Shown here piece by piece: positions 19,948 through 31,187 of a stretch of 64,000 nucleotides of DNA. The stretch lies in the NCBI GenBank assembly GCA_030407315.1, contig JALQPE010001850.1:1-64000 (forward strand), in the 5' to 3' direction. This stretch comes from Asparagopsis taxiformis (taxonomy: Eukaryota > Rhodophyta > Florideophyceae > Bonnemaisoniales > Bonnemaisoniaceae). Below the pieces are notes generated by a model, which had not been told where the DNA came from, made no database searches, and worked only from the letters and a program-made list of their open reading frames with translations. Within the stretch, counting starts at the first letter, position 1. The number at the start of each line of letters is the position of its first letter. The translations under genes and the position numbers were made by a program.

Positions 19948-21319
19948 TGGCTCTTTGAAAGAAGGGGCTGGCACACATTCGAATAATTGTATTCAAACGG
20001 AGATCCCAAATGCGGTTCTATTACGTCCATTATCAACTTTCCTTTATTTCCTCTCAAGACTCCATTTGTCACTGCCAAATGCTTCTTTATTAATGGAAGA
20101 CTTTCTCTTTTATGCTTATCTTCTACGAAACATTGGCGGTGCAAGCTGTTTATCGCTTGGAATTGGACATAGTCAATGTAACAGCGAACATAGCTAGGGA
20201 GATATCGAATCTATTCAAACGCGGGTAGCAAATGGTAGAAGTAAAGGAGGCAGGAAAAAACCACCTCAACCAAAACGCAAACCACGACTAGCTACAAATT
20301 GTAATCTATTTTCCCATTGTTGAGATGGTGTACGATGATGGAGTTGCTTACGATGTTTCTAGCCTTTTTTGGTGCCCCCTGCTTCTCTTTCGTCATCATA
20401 TCTGTCTGCTTGTCGTTCTTTCAAGGCACCATTGCAGATCTTTGCGGAGTCCATCCTCGAGGCACGAGTATATTTAAGGAATAAATCAGAGGTGTATGTG
20501 TTCGAGTGTATGACGTGTTTGACCAAGTGCAGTCGAAGAGATACGTTCAACCCATAGGCTTAGGGTGCAAGACGGATCGGTCTCTCCCACCTGATCGCGG
20601 AGGTTGAGGCTGTATTCAGCTACGGATGTGGTCATGCAGCTGGAGAGGGGCAGGTCGGTGACAGATTGTTTCCGCACCAGTACGCGTGCTACGTGGTGAC
20701 ATAGAATCGGCGTATTATTTGGCCCTATAGAAACCTCGGCCACGTTGACTCATCGGCATGTTTTGTCATATTTAAGGCGAAAGCAAGCCAATAGAAAGAG
20801 TAAGCACAGTGTATGACGTGAGTGCTCTTTTGAAAGATGGAGCCCATTGTTGACGAGTTCTGTGCTTGTGGACACATATGCATGAAGAGACAGATGAAGG
20901 CGTTAATAAAATTACTTGGCACGCAGGCGTGTGGGGGAGTGGTGATGCGAATAAGTACGAATGGCCAATAAGAATGCAGAGCACAGTATGCACCGACGTT
21001 GCTACATTTGAAAAAACAGCTTTTCAGAAATGTTTTTTTGACCGCATAGCTCCCTTGAAATGCTAAGACATGGTCTCTGTGTAGTACTTGTTCGTCTCCA
21101 CTGTCATACAGTGCCGCCTTTCGTCTCCTGGCTTGCAACCCACAGTCAAGTAGTCTTGTTCTACTCCGACGTGCTCATTACTTCTCAAACACATCGACGC
21201 AGAATTGAAGACACGCACGACATTTTGCTATTTTCTAAAACTTCTAGTTTGTCTCCATTCGGACATTACCCCTCAGCGTACGGTATTCTTCGCTCATCCA
21301 GCCTTTCTCTCGTTTCCCA
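19948..21319. other. Intergenic region before INO1
   Basis: No supported gene. A short basic stretch (frame around 20215-20325, GRSKGGRKKPPQPKRKPR) may be the tail of element D. The last few hundred bases should contain the INO1 promoter. Confidence 0.5.
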
Positions 21320-22948
21320 ATGGTCTTCGTTGCCAATTTTCAAGTCAGCGGCTCACATGTTCGTTGCTCCCAATCAGCAATCGAGACCGATTTTGACTAT
21401 ACAACTACCACTGTCATCACAGATGAAAATGGCCTTGCTCATGCCACACCCAACCATGAACGTTACACTTTTCGCACTCAAACTTCAGTTGGCCGAGTGG
21501 GTGTCATGCTCGTAGGCTGGGGCGGGAACAATGGTTCCACCGTCACCGGCGCTGTCATCGCCAATCGCCACAACATCTCCTGGAACACAAAAGATGGTCC
21601 CAAGCACTCAAACTATTTTGGATCGCTCACGATGTCTTCCACAATTCGCGTCGGAGCTAACCCAGCTGGCGAGGATGTCTACGCTCCCATGCGTTCCCTC
21701 CTCCCAATGCTCCACCCTAACGATATCGTCATCGGTGGCTGGGACATTAACTCTCTAGATCTTGCCGCCGCAATGCAACGAGCTCGCGTTTTTGACTTGG
21801 ATCTTCAACGCAAGCTAGATCCGTTTATGAAAGATCTCAATCCCTTACCTTCAGTATTTTATCCCGACTTCATTGCTGCCAATCAAGAAGCCCGTGCAAA
21901 CAATGTTCTTCCTGGTACAGACAAAGCTGCGCATTTGGATCAACTGCGAGCGGATATCCGCCAATTTAAGACCGCCAACGATCTTGACAGAGTAATTGTT
22001 GTTTGGACTGCCAACACAGAACGCTTTTCCGATATCATTCCCGGAGTCAATGACTCTGCTGATAATCTTATGGCTGCAATTCAATCATCACATTCGGAGG
22101 TATCTCCCTCAACACTTTTTGCTGTTGCTTCAATTCTAGAGGGTGCTCCATATATTAATGGATCTCCACAAAACACATTTGTACCAGGTTGTGTCGAGTT
22201 AGCGGAAAAGCACAAAGTTTTCATAGCTGGCGATGATTTCAAGTCAGGACAAACAAAATTCAAATCGGTCATGGTTGACTTCCTAGTCAATGCTGGTATC
22301 AAGCCCAATTCAATAGTTTCTTATAACCACTTGGGCAATAATGACGGGAAGAACCTTTCCGCTCCCTCCCAGTTTAGATCGAAGGAAATCTCAAAGTCTA
22401 ATGTCGTTGATGACATGGTTGCTTCAAATCGAATTCTGTTTGATAATGAAGAGCACCCTGATCACGTTGTCGTCATCAAGTATGTTCCAGCTGTTGCAGA
22501 TTCCAAACGTGCCATGGATGAATATATGTCTGAAATCTTTATGGGAGGTACAAATACTATTGTAATTCATAACACCTGCGAGGACTCTCTGCTTGCAGCT
22601 CCTCTTATTCTCGATCTGGTCATTCTATGCGATCTGTCCTGTCGTATGACATACAAGACTTCCTCAATGGAGTCCTTTGACCATTTCCATCCAGTATTAT
22701 CTCTGCTCTCGTACATGTTGAAGGCTCCAATGGTTCCTGAAGGAAAACCGATCGTGAACGCGTTGTTCAAACAAAGAGCATGTATCGAGAATATTCTGCG
22801 TGTGTTTGCAGGGTTACCGGCGGAAAACGACATGCGTCTAGAGCACCGCACTATATCGAAGAAGGGGGTGAAATCATGTAATGGTGGTTTGCATGTTGCA
22901 AATGGACACAACCATTCAGGCGTAAATGGATTATCAGACTCCAAGTGA
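21320..22948 (+). CDS. INO1: Myo-inositol-3-phosphate synthase
   Basis: Converts glucose 6-phosphate to 1D-myo-inositol 3-phosphate with NAD+, the first committed step to inositol, phosphatidylinositol and inositol phosphates; a cytosolic homotetramer in other eukaryotes. The 542-residue ORF is full length (family usually 510-560). It has the NAD-binding loop GWGGNNGST (residues 66-74), the [14 protein letters not shown] segment, [11 protein letters not shown], the active-site region [13 protein letters not shown] (about 300), and [14 protein letters not shown] (about 335). The Met at 21320 is the first that gives the whole N-terminal beta region. No intron. The C-terminus has a short Gly/Asn/His-rich tail. 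Almost certainly a functional host gene. Confidence 0.96.
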   Translation: MVFVANFQVSGSHVRCSQSAIETDFDYTTTTVITDENGLAHATPNHERYTFRTQTSVGRVGVMLVGWGGNNGSTVTGAVIANRHNISWNTKDGPKHSNYFGSLTMSSTIRVGANPAGEDVYAPMRSLLPMLHPNDIVIGGWDINSLDLAAAMQRARVFDLDLQRKLDPFMKDLNPLPSVFYPDFIAANQEARANNVLPGTDKAAHLDQLRADIRQFKTANDLDRVIVVWTANTERFSDIIPGVNDSADNLMAAIQSSHSEVSPSTLFAVASILEGAPYINGSPQNTFVPGCVELAEKHKVFIAGDDFKSGQTKFKSVMVDFLVNAGIKPNSIVSYNHLGNNDGKNLSAPSQFRSKEISKSNVVDDMVASNRILFDNEEHPDHVVVIKYVPAVADSKRAMDEYMSEIFMGGTNTIVIHNTCEDSLLAAPLILDLVILCDLSCRMTYKTSSMESFDHFHPVLSLLSYMLKAPMVPEGKPIVNALFKQRACIENILRVFAGLPAENDMRLEHRTISKKGVKSCNGGLHVANGHNHSGVNGLSDSK

Positions 22949-23268
22949 TGTGTACATGATGTTTATGGTATTTCCTCGAATTTGGGCAGGCCTTGCAAGG
23001 TCGCCTGAGCACAGCTATGATTGACTTAGAAGGCGTTGGTCGGCACGCCATTACCTCAGCATTGCCGGTCTGAGGGAGGCATCGTAATCTCTAGGCGCTG
23101 TTTGACAACGTGTTGAATATTTTTCCTCTCTGGAAGTTGCCACTGAGGAAAACGACTTACCGTTCATTCGAAAAATGAAGTCGGTATTTTCGTAGCTGGC
23201 TGACATGTTGCAGTAGTTGAAACAAAGTAAAGAGTAACTGTGCCTAGGGAGAAAATATCATAGGCTCA
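22949..23268. other. Short spacer between convergent INO1 and taxilin genes
   Basis: No gene. It must hold the 3' ends of both transcripts. Confidence 0.6.
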
Positions 23269-24465
23269 TCAGCCGGCGCGGTCATCTGATTCATTTACTT
23301 CCATGCGCAAATTTTCAATCTCACTCTCAAGCATATTCCATGCAGCCTGCATGGCTTGCACTTCTTTGCGCATGATAGTTCTCTCCTCTGTGAGAGTTCG
23401 ACAAAGGCGCTCAAGAGTTTCACGTTTTTCTAGTTCACCTTTAGATTTGGCTTTCCAGAATTCCAACTCACCCTCCAGGGAGCGAACTTTCTCTGATGAT
23501 TCACTAGACTTTGCCTTTAATCTATCTGCATCTGCATGTAATTTGGACATAACCTTGCCCAGGTCCACAACGCTCTGCTGAAGGCGCTTCATGTCCACTC
23601 GCTGTCTCTTGAGCGAATCTTGCCTCTCTTTAGCTCCATGTTCAATGGCACGCCTTCTTTCATGAATGTTGTTCAAGTCAGCAAGCAAGACTCTTGATCG
23701 TTTCTTCAGATCCATCAAAGTTCGTCTCTCGGTGACTAATGCAAGCTCATCCTTACTGAAATGCTCCTCGGCTTGGGTTAAATCTTCACAGGCTCGTCTT
23801 TCCACGGCTGAGGTCTGATTCAAGGAGGATTCATAAAACTTTTCGCGTTCGTCGTACTGGGCTTGCAGGCGCTCGAGGTCGGCTTCTAAACTAATAACGA
23901 AGTCATCCTTTTCGTCATCGACGTATTCTTCAGTGTTCAATTTGGCATTTATATCTTGCATAGCCTCGTCAAATTTAGCGACAATTTCTTCACGTTTTGT
24001 ACGCTCCTCGGCAGTGCGACGCTGAGACTCTTCCATCATGGACTTATTTTGCTTGGAAAGCTCGCGGGACAAAGTCTTCAATTTGTCGGTCAAAACTTCA
24101 ATTTTACGAAGATCATCACCTAGCTCGCTGTAGTCCAATTCAGCCACACTGAGCCTCTTTTCCTCTAGTCCCAGGTCGTATTCGAGTGACCTGACATCAG
24201 CAATACAATCTGTAAACATGGATTGCAGGACGCGTAATTTCTCCTCTGCTCCAATTTCTGTGTCGGCTACCAGGGCGCGGGCAGCAATCGAGGCCACCTG
24301 GAAAGCATCCTCTGCTGCCTGCTCATCTGGAGATTTTGGAGGATCTTCATCCCTACTTTCGAGCTGTGCAATACGGTCACGCAGGAGACGTTTGATGTGC
24401 TCCTCACTACTGGCAATTTGTTGCGGCGAGGTCATATTGTGAGCAGTTGATGTGACGGAAAGCAA
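23269..24465 (-). CDS. Taxilin-like coiled-coil protein
   Basis: A 398-residue protein that is almost entirely coiled coil from residue ~85. The segment LKTLSRELSKQNKSMMEESQ followed by RTAEERTKREEIVAKFDEA matches the conserved taxilin core (LCRELQxxNK ... EEExKRKEL ... KFQxxI). The C-terminal LERLCRTLTEERTIMRKEV matches the taxilin signature KLCRALQxER. Taxilins bind syntaxins and nascent-chain or ribosome partners and act in vesicle traffic. A Met at 24435 (MTSPQQ) is an alternative start. It is transcribed divergently from the channel gene, about 0.9 kb away. Confidence 0.75.
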   Translation of the reverse strand: MLSVTSTAHNMTSPQQIASSEEHIKRLLRDRIAQLESRDEDPPKSPDEQAAEDAFQVASIAARALVADTEIGAEEKLRVLQSMFTDCIADVRSLEYDLGLEEKRLSVAELDYSELGDDLRKIEVLTDKLKTLSRELSKQNKSMMEESQRRTAEERTKREEIVAKFDEAMQDINAKLNTEEYVDDEKDDFVISLEADLERLQAQYDEREKFYESSLNQTSAVERRACEDLTQAEEHFSKDELALVTERRTLMDLKKRSRVLLADLNNIHERRRAIEHGAKERQDSLKRQRVDMKRLQQSVVDLGKVMSKLHADADRLKAKSSESSEKVRSLEGELEFWKAKSKGELEKRETLERLCRTLTEERTIMRKEVQAMQAAWNMLESEIENLRMEVNESDDRAG

Positions 24466-25369
24466 AGGTCTATGGAGGCGAAGGCGATGGAATTACAAAT
24501 GGTGCGATGAAGCGTGGATTGTTCACTTACAGTGTAATGGGAAAAGCTACGCAGTAGCCTAATAATAAAATATTTAGAAATTTTTGAAAGAAGGATCTAG
24601 AAGAGTGATCGTGCACCACGAGGTTGAATCTAGCGCAAGCTGCGGATGGAACGATTGTAGTGCCTGTCGGCCGACTAGTGTGCACTGCTCCTGAGCAGGT
24701 GTGCGGTACTATGAGATTGCTGATGGTGTGACATGGCCCAACAGAAAAGGCGATAAAGTAATATCTGGCGGGGGGAGAAAAATCTTGACAACAATAGCTG
24801 GCGCGTGACATATGAGGCCGCAAGACCAATTTGAAAAAAGTTTTGTGATGTGCTGTACCAATACGCGCGGATGCGCGCACGCACCAACAAGAAACCGGGT
24901 CTACGCTCGGCGACAAAACGTGGAGGACACGGACTCGCGGCTCGACGCCACGGAAAGCCCTCGAGCCGCAGCGCCGCTCCTTTCTTGTCGGCCGCGCCGA
25001 AAAGACAGACGGACCAAACCGGACCCATCCGTGCGTACGGCGAGATTAAATGTTGGTATGTGACACAACTGGCTTGTTGGTCCAAACAATTTGCATGCTG
25101 ATGGCCACAAGGACACGTGCTCTTTCCTGATTGCAACATCTCACGCTTACAGTGGTCGACGCCCATCGTCTCATGCGACTCCTCTCTCTGTATCTTGCAC
25201 CACTGGCCCATATTCCATGCTCATTCTGTACATTCTATTCCCCACTCTCATGTCACGCTTGTCATCAATTCACTCTGCGAGATGGCACGCAATCGCAACC
25301 TAAAAACTCCGCAAGCTTCGCAACACTCTGGATCCCGCCTCACCATCACCGTCCCATTCTCACCTCAAC
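24466..25369. promoter_or_regulatory. Divergent intergenic region (taxilin / channel)
   Basis: No supported gene in about 900 bp. By position it contains the promoters of the two divergently transcribed genes. No clear motif was recognised. Confidence 0.4.
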
Positions 25370-27568
25370 TTGCCCTATCGCCCCCCACCAGCAGTCACTC
25401 CCGCTTCAATCCCCGTCATGCAGCTTGACGACGAGGCTGAGCAAATCGCCTCGCTTCGTGCTACACATTCGCTCTCCAACTTTTTCCGTCACCAAGTCTC
25501 AAACAATTCACGCACACCAAATTCATTCGCAGATGCCACCACTTCCTCCCTCTCTACTTCCCCATCTGCAGACAGTCTCCCACTCTCCAACAGCGTCACC
25601 AAATTCAAGTCCCTCTCCAGTGACCCAACATCCTCTTCGGATGATGCCTTTGGCATTCGTTCCAGCCTAAACGCTGTTCTTCGCAGGAAAGAGCATTCCT
25701 CCTTGCTAGACGATGATCAAGCTGCCGACAAGATTCGTCTCGCCGTTAATGGTGACCCCCAGACGCACCCCTACGTGCTTCGTCCAGACATGAAACTCAG
25801 ACACTACTGGGACATGTACATTTTCGTTCTTCTCATTTACGTTGCCACAGTCTCCGTGTTCGTTTTAACTTTTCTAGGTGTCCTCAGCACTTCAAGCCCC
25901 TTGTTTTGGATCGAGCGTTTTATCGATCTCTCATTTTTTGTTGATATCATTCTAAACTTTTTCACAGCTTATGAGAGGTTTGGTGTACTTGTCACAGATC
26001 CAAGTGCCATCCGTCGCCATTATGCAACTACCTGGTTTGTTCCTGATGCACTCGGCACCTTCCCATGGGACGTCATTGCCATTGCAGTACAGCAGACTCC
26101 AGGACCGCACATTTTGCAGCTCCCGAGATTCCTCAGGTTGGTGCGCTTGTTCAAATTTTTCCGCCTCTCTCGCGTTCTCCGTCTCAAGCAAAGTATTACA
26201 CGCCTTGAAGTCAAACTCAACGTGAAGTATGGTTACACCCGTCTTGCTGGTCTGGTTGCTACTACTTTGCTCATTGCTCATTGGTTTGCATGTTTCTTCT
26301 TTTATTTTGGATCGATTGGTAACATTGCCACGAGTTGGATTTCGCAAGAAGGCGTACCCACCGCTGAAGACAGGTATGGTCAATATATTACCGCTCTTTA
26401 CTTTTCCGTATATACTATCACGACGATTGGGTACGGAGATGTTGTGCCTGAGAACACGTTAGAACGTTCCTACACGACTGTCATCATGTTACTTGGTGCT
26501 GCATGCTTTGCATTTATAATCTCTCAAGTGTCGAATATTGTCTCGGATCTTAACCTGTCCACTGCTGAGCACCGTGCACAGATGGACAAACTCACTGACC
26601 TGGCCAAGTATCGACAGCTGCCAGAACAACTGGTGTATGATATTCGCCGCTTCTTCCAGCGCGAATTTCTGAGGCAGCGTGTGGCAGATGAGAAAGCTTT
26701 ACTTCATGGTTTGAGTAAAGATCTCAGAATTAAGGTTCTAAAGCACATTTACGGAACTCACGTCGAAAATTCTCGACTCTTCAAATATGTTCCAATTGAA
26801 CATCTCGATGATGTGTACGAGCATCTGACCGAGGTCCACGCACGCAAACATGAGAGATTATATTTAGAGCGGGATTACCCAGAATGTTTCTACATCATTC
26901 TCCAGGGAGAGGTTCAATTAACTGGTCCGAATTTATCTACCATTACGTTGGGGAAAGGAGAAATTTTTGGAGAACATGACATAATCTTCAATCGTCATCG
27001 CGAGAATTCTGCAGTTTGCACCAAGTTTACAGATTTAATTACAGTACCTCGCTTCGCCGTAATGAGATGCTTGCAGAGGAATCCTTCAGCGCTGAAGAAG
27101 CTGCGGGATGAGGAAGCGCTTTTGCTGTGGGAGCGTGCGCTCTCACTAGTGGAACAGCAGATTCGGTTTGCTCGTATGGCCCGTTCACTTCGGCTGCGCT
27201 CATCGGCCTTCTGGCGTGAGAAAGACCCAGAGCATCACATACTTTCAAGAGCGTCGTCAGCTCCGCTGCCTAGCGGGAGTCAAGACGGTACGTCTTCATC
27301 ACCTCACAATATGTTATCTTCACAGTCACTGCCCCAAGCGATGAGCTCTGCGGTCACATCAACCGATGATATGGACCATAAGCAGGCTACTGCTTCTGAA
27401 GGTTTGACAACAACAGTAGAAAAGGTACTATCGTGGAAAGGCATGCAAAATGAGCTGGAGGAAAAGAATCGAAGAGTAGAAGATCTTGAAGCCAAGTTGC
27501 AAGACCTGCAGAATCAGTTGAAGCTTATTGCCGAAGGACTTAGTGGGAATATGGAAATACAAAGCTGA
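25370..27568 (+). CDS. Cyclic-nucleotide-gated / KAT-EAG-type potassium channel
   Basis: A 732-residue voltage-gated K+ channel of the CNBD family. The cytosolic N-terminus is Ser/Thr-rich. S1 begins near YIFVLLIYVATVSVFVLTF, S2 holds FIDLSFFVDIILNFF, and S4 is LPRFLRLVRLFKFFRLSRVL with regularly spaced Arg/Lys. The pore reads TITTIGYGDVVP (GYGD near residue 355), giving K+ selectivity, followed by S6. A C-linker leads to a cyclic-nucleotide-binding fold at about 475-600 with FYIILQGEVQL and GKGEIFGEHDI. A short coiled coil ends the protein. The Met at 25418 (MQLDDEAEQ) is an equally good start. It acts in the plasma or an internal membrane. Intact host gene without introns. Confidence 0.93.
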   Translation: MPYRPPPAVTPASIPVMQLDDEAEQIASLRATHSLSNFFRHQVSNNSRTPNSFADATTSSLSTSPSADSLPLSNSVTKFKSLSSDPTSSSDDAFGIRSSLNAVLRRKEHSSLLDDDQAADKIRLAVNGDPQTHPYVLRPDMKLRHYWDMYIFVLLIYVATVSVFVLTFLGVLSTSSPLFWIERFIDLSFFVDIILNFFTAYERFGVLVTDPSAIRRHYATTWFVPDALGTFPWDVIAIAVQQTPGPHILQLPRFLRLVRLFKFFRLSRVLRLKQSITRLEVKLNVKYGYTRLAGLVATTLLIAHWFACFFFYFGSIGNIATSWISQEGVPTAEDRYGQYITALYFSVYTITTIGYGDVVPENTLERSYTTVIMLLGAACFAFIISQVSNIVSDLNLSTAEHRAQMDKLTDLAKYRQLPEQLVYDIRRFFQREFLRQRVADEKALLHGLSKDLRIKVLKHIYGTHVENSRLFKYVPIEHLDDVYEHLTEVHARKHERLYLERDYPECFYIILQGEVQLTGPNLSTITLGKGEIFGEHDIIFNRHRENSAVCTKFTDLITVPRFAVMRCLQRNPSALKKLRDEEALLLWERALSLVEQQIRFARMARSLRLRSSAFWREKDPEHHILSRASSAPLPSGSQDGTSSSPHNMLSSQSLPQAMSSAVTSTDDMDHKQATASEGLTTTVEKVLSWKGMQNELEEKNRRVEDLEAKLQDLQNQLKLIAEGLSGNMEIQS

Positions 27569-27756
27569 GTGCACTTGCGGTTAACGGAATTCTATTGGAG
27601 CCTCCGTTTACAGTAAAAGGGGTCGAAAATGTACAGTAGTTTACATGATTTTGGCCTCCGTTAGTTGTGAGCGAAACGTATAGATGCGCGTTGGTAACGA
27701 TGTCCGTACGAATACATCAAGGCGAGAAGAAACTAGCTTAACAAATATGTAAGATG
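27569..27756. other. Spacer after channel gene
   Basis: No gene; 3' regions of two convergent transcripts. Confidence 0.5.
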
Positions 27757-28089
27757 TTAGTGCCATGGAATAAATAAGAAGTTATCGTAGGTAGAAGAAC
27801 GTACTTGTGCCTGGCAGTTGCCGAAATCGGCAGCTTTGCGGTACCAAGTTTCAGCGCTCTCGCACGTGCTTGGGCGTGAAGGAAGCTTGAAAACTAAGGT
27901 GCGCCATATAGTCTCTGTGTGGTCAATGAGACGACACCAGGCACGACAAACCGCTCGTACAGCGGCAATATCGCTAACGTGCTGGAGGTGCTCAAAAATA
28001 ACCAGCAGCAGCTCGTCTGGTAGATCATGTAAACTGACGCGGCGCTTTGGCGCAGGTAGAAGCAGCAAGGGAACGGAACGGAAAGTCAT
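27757..28089 (-). CDS. F-box protein, apparently truncated before Sel1 repeats
   Basis: The N-terminal half has a good F-box: LHDLPDELLLVIFEHL, then VRAVCRAWCRLIDHTETIW. F-boxes bind Skp1 and bring substrates to SCF ubiquitin ligases. The frame then enters AETWYRKAADFGNCQAQ, the beginning of a Sel1-like repeat, but stops 14 codons later at 110 residues. A substrate-binding repeat region would be expected. A GT donor-like GTACGT lies exactly at that point (minus strand, about 27803), so an intron is possible, but little room remains before the channel gene. It may be a truncated gene. Confidence 0.65.
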   Translation of the reverse strand: MTFRSVPLLLLPAPKRRVSLHDLPDELLLVIFEHLQHVSDIAAVRAVCRAWCRLIDHTETIWRTLVFKLPSRPSTCESAETWYRKAADFGNCQAQVRSSTYDNFLFIPWH

Positions 28090-28456
28090 CTCAGCACCTC
28101 CGATAGATGCGGGTGATGGAGATATGGACTGGTCAATGAATAAATGCAGTTCAAACCAAAGCTTGTGAATAGCTCTGTGGTTGAGAATATTTCAGAGCAC
28201 AATGTTCTATGTAGCACATGAACCGTAATCCTGATTAGCTAATCTGGTTTATGTCACGCAATGATGATTGCTGGGACCTCAAAATTTGTGTTACAAAATT
28301 TCCATCTCTAGCGTCGAATTTTTCGCAACCGTTACCGCTTCTCGCAAGACAGCCACATCTTGCGGCATCGTAAACCTCAAAAAGTTTGCTGTACAATTGA
28401 CTCAATATGGATTTCTGTGAAATTGATGGGGTGATATAATTGGGGCCAAACATGTC
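28090..28456. other. Flank of Harbinger insertion
   Basis: Likely promoter region of the F-box gene; no other feature seen. The uninterrupted sequence would join this to 34490 onward. Confidence 0.4.
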
Positions 28457-28459
28457 AAT

Positions 28460-29265
28460 AGACGAATTCAGATGTTCCCATATGGGATTGCGTGGGATTG
28501 CCATGGGAATTTTGTGCGCGCAGTAGTGCAGAGAGAGCGGTGCTGCCACGGAACCCATGTTTATCACACGCCGCCCAGGGAGCATGTGCAATGTCTTACA
28601 GAAAAAACAAATGTAGTGAATAGTTCTAGTAATTGTGTTACGGCGATTTAAAAGTTGAACTAAAAGAGTCACGGTTGTTCGTGCCGTCGTAACGCGGTGT
28701 GCAAAAGACAGTTGTCTTGAAATTTTTACTCAGAGATATGAGCCCATATCTGGACGAGATCGGTGCGGATATAGCAGTAGAAAACCCTCAGATTGTGTTT
28801 TTCGCAGACATCCACGCCACATGTTTTTACTAGGAGCTAGCGCAATCACTTCCATATCGCACTCCAGTCATTTGCAGCTTCAAAGTGGCCCAGAGTCTAA
28901 TGCAGCTACCTTTACCATGATGAACGTGGCTGTACTGGAACATGGGTGCAATCAATTAGCGTCGCTGGAAACATTCACATTTCACATCGATAGCGATCCA
29001 AGCATGGTGAGTATAGAGCGATTCTATGACGACAGAATGTTTCGTATTGAGATTGAACGCTACCAGAGCATCCAGAAGGGTACTTTCGATCACTCAGATA
29101 CGCTTTCCTGCGCAGATCTCCACGTCATATATGGAAGAGTGTTACAAAAGTAACAACAGGATGCGAGATAACATCGCTACAGCCAAATCATCAAGAAATT
29201 ATCAAAGAAAGCGGTGAAGTAAAGTGGAAACATAGAAGGGCAAAAAGAAAGTGCGATACTTGCAT
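28460..29265 (+). repeat. Left 806-bp terminal inverted repeat
   Basis: Reverse complement of 33681-34486 with equal length and no difference seen. It breaks off after GATACTTGCAT. Small ORFs inside (for example 28821-29153) appear twice for this reason and are not genes as far as can be judged. Confidence 0.92.
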
Positions 29266-29681
29266 ATTCTATTTCGTCTTATAAGATGGTTGCATTCATG
29301 GATAGTACTATGTATGTAAGCTTTTGGTGAATGAAATGCTCGGAAAGGTTTGTGATTGTATCAAGAAGAGTGGAGATATACATCATGTAGAAAAGCATTG
29401 CACCGGACAATCAAAACTGATAAATGAAGTTGGAGCATGCCTACGAAAAGGATGAATCGGAAGGAAAAGGGTATGGAAAGAGAGACTGATTGATTTTGTA
29501 TTGGTAATAGAAAGAAGATGGGGTTAAGAGCTGATAGATATGGGCAAGTGAATTAGTGAAGTAGTATTGATCAATGAGAGGGTTTATGTGTCCTAGTGAT
29601 CCATCATATAAGGTCAGAATATGGTGGGGCTCATGATTGCCATTGATTTAATTTGAGAAACGATCCAAGACTCGTTCAGGA

Positions 29682-31187
29682 ATGCAGGGAAAATACTCAA
29701 AGTCGCTGAGAGTTGCAGACCTTGTTCACCCCGTTGAACACGAAAGTCAGGCTGGAAATCAATATTCATTGCTGAATGGTGTTGACAATATGGGTGTTGT
29801 GCATCTAATAATGCCGGAAGAAACAGAGAATGAACATGAACGTGGTGGAACTGAAAATGAGGTAACGAGAGACTCTTACATTGATGCGCATGTACTTAAT
29901 AGCTCGGAACTATCTCGTTTTACTATGGACATTCCTCGAAGGTCAAATAGCGCTGAAAAAATCAATGGAGAAGAATTGAATCAAAGAACAAGGAGTTGTG
30001 GAACCATTTCTTTTCCATCACAGACTTCACCTTCCGTAGAGGTGGGGAGGCCTGATCCACATGAACTGCTCCAAAACGAAATTGAAAGTTCACTTGAAGA
30101 TGACAGTGAACATGAAGTTCAACTGAAGAATACAAAATCGAGAAGCCGTCGATCTCAACGTCGCTTCAATACCGAAATGGATGCATTGCTCATGGAAGAG
30201 GTTATGAAACGAAATGCACACATTTGCATTAAAGGAAAAGTGATGGCAGCCTTCGAGGAAGTAGCAAAATCTTTGAATTCTTCAGCAGAGTTTAAAGCCG
30301 TAGTAAGAGAAGATCTGGAATGGAAGATGAGCAATCGCGGGAGGCGACATCGTAGGAGCGTTAAGGTATGGAGGACAGATGCATCGCACTGTAAGGACCG
30401 TTTCAACAAGAACATTGACGGGTTCAAAAATGGGACAATAGGAGATGATTGCCATGAGGAACTAGAGGAGAAATTGGTCAACTTATGCAGCAGAATTTTT
30501 GAGGAGGTTGAAGCGAAGAAGGCAGAACAAAAAGCTAAAAGTGTGGAAGATGCGAGAAGAAGTGAAGAACTGGAACTTGGAGGAAACGAAGTATGTGAAA
30601 TGGCGATGAGGAGACGTGCAACAGCGGCAAGAAATATGCTTTTAAGCGCTGTTGGAAGAGAAGAGAGGCAGTATGCACCAAGAGACCCCAATGGAAACCG
30701 GGATGAAGTACATTCGGTTGGAGATGTAGACGTGGATATTACGAAGAGAGGTGTGAAACGCGTGAGACAATCGGATGGTCTATCCGTCTTATTCCATGCA
30801 TTGGATAACGCAGAGGAGAACAGACATGTTATGGCCACCCGGAAAGACGAAAGGGAGGCAACGCGGCTTACGATGGAAATAAGGAAAGCTGAAGCAGAAT
30901 CATTCGAGCGTGAAAAACGGTTAAATCATGATAAAGACATTTTATCATTAGAGAGGGACAGGCTGAATGCTGAAATAGAAAAAGGGAAGAAGTCGAGTGA
31001 GGAACTGCAACTAGAACACAGAAAATTGGATCTTGAGGAGAAAAAGTTGGCGGCTCAGAGAGAAAAGGATCGTTCGGAGGCGGAAGAGCGCCAAAAACGA
31101 ATGGATGTACAGCTAAGCAGAGAAAAGGAAGACGCTGCAGACAGACGCGTGTTTCGTGAGATGATGCTCAGAAAGTTCCATGAATAA
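29682..31187 (+). CDS. Harbinger SANT/Myb-like DNA-binding protein
   Basis: A 501-residue protein. The N-terminal 145 residues are acidic and of low complexity. Residues ~150-260 carry a trihelical SANT/MADF-like domain: RRFNTEMDALLMEEVMKRN, a middle helix, and VWRTDASHCKDRFNKNIDGF, typical of the Myb-like partner that helps Harbinger transposase enter the nucleus and bind the ends. Residues ~270-300 and 375-495 are long charged coiled coils, which suggests oligomerisation. No frameshift. It faces the transposase gene, with about 1.1 kb between. Confidence 0.8.
   Translation: MQGKYSKSLRVADLVHPVEHESQAGNQYSLLNGVDNMGVVHLIMPEETENEHERGGTENEVTRDSYIDAHVLNSSELSRFTMDIPRRSNSAEKINGEELNQRTRSCGTISFPSQTSPSVEVGRPDPHELLQNEIESSLEDDSEHEVQLKNTKSRSRRSQRRFNTEMDALLMEEVMKRNAHICIKGKVMAAFEEVAKSLNSSAEFKAVVREDLEWKMSNRGRRHRRSVKVWRTDASHCKDRFNKNIDGFKNGTIGDDCHEELEEKLVNLCSRIFEEVEAKKAEQKAKSVEDARRSEELELGGNEVCEMAMRRRATAARNMLLSAVGREERQYAPRDPNGNRDEVHSVGDVDVDITKRGVKRVRQSDGLSVLFHALDNAEENRHVMATRKDEREATRLTMEIRKAEAESFEREKRLNHDKDILSLERDRLNAEIEKGKKSSEELQLEHRKLDLEEKKLAAQREKDRSEAEERQKRMDVQLSREKEDAADRRVFREMMLRKFHE

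Noticed and set aside
28821..29153. 110-aa ORF present again at 33793-34125
   Set aside because: Duplicated as part of the Harbinger inverted repeats; no protein family recognised and no support for translation.
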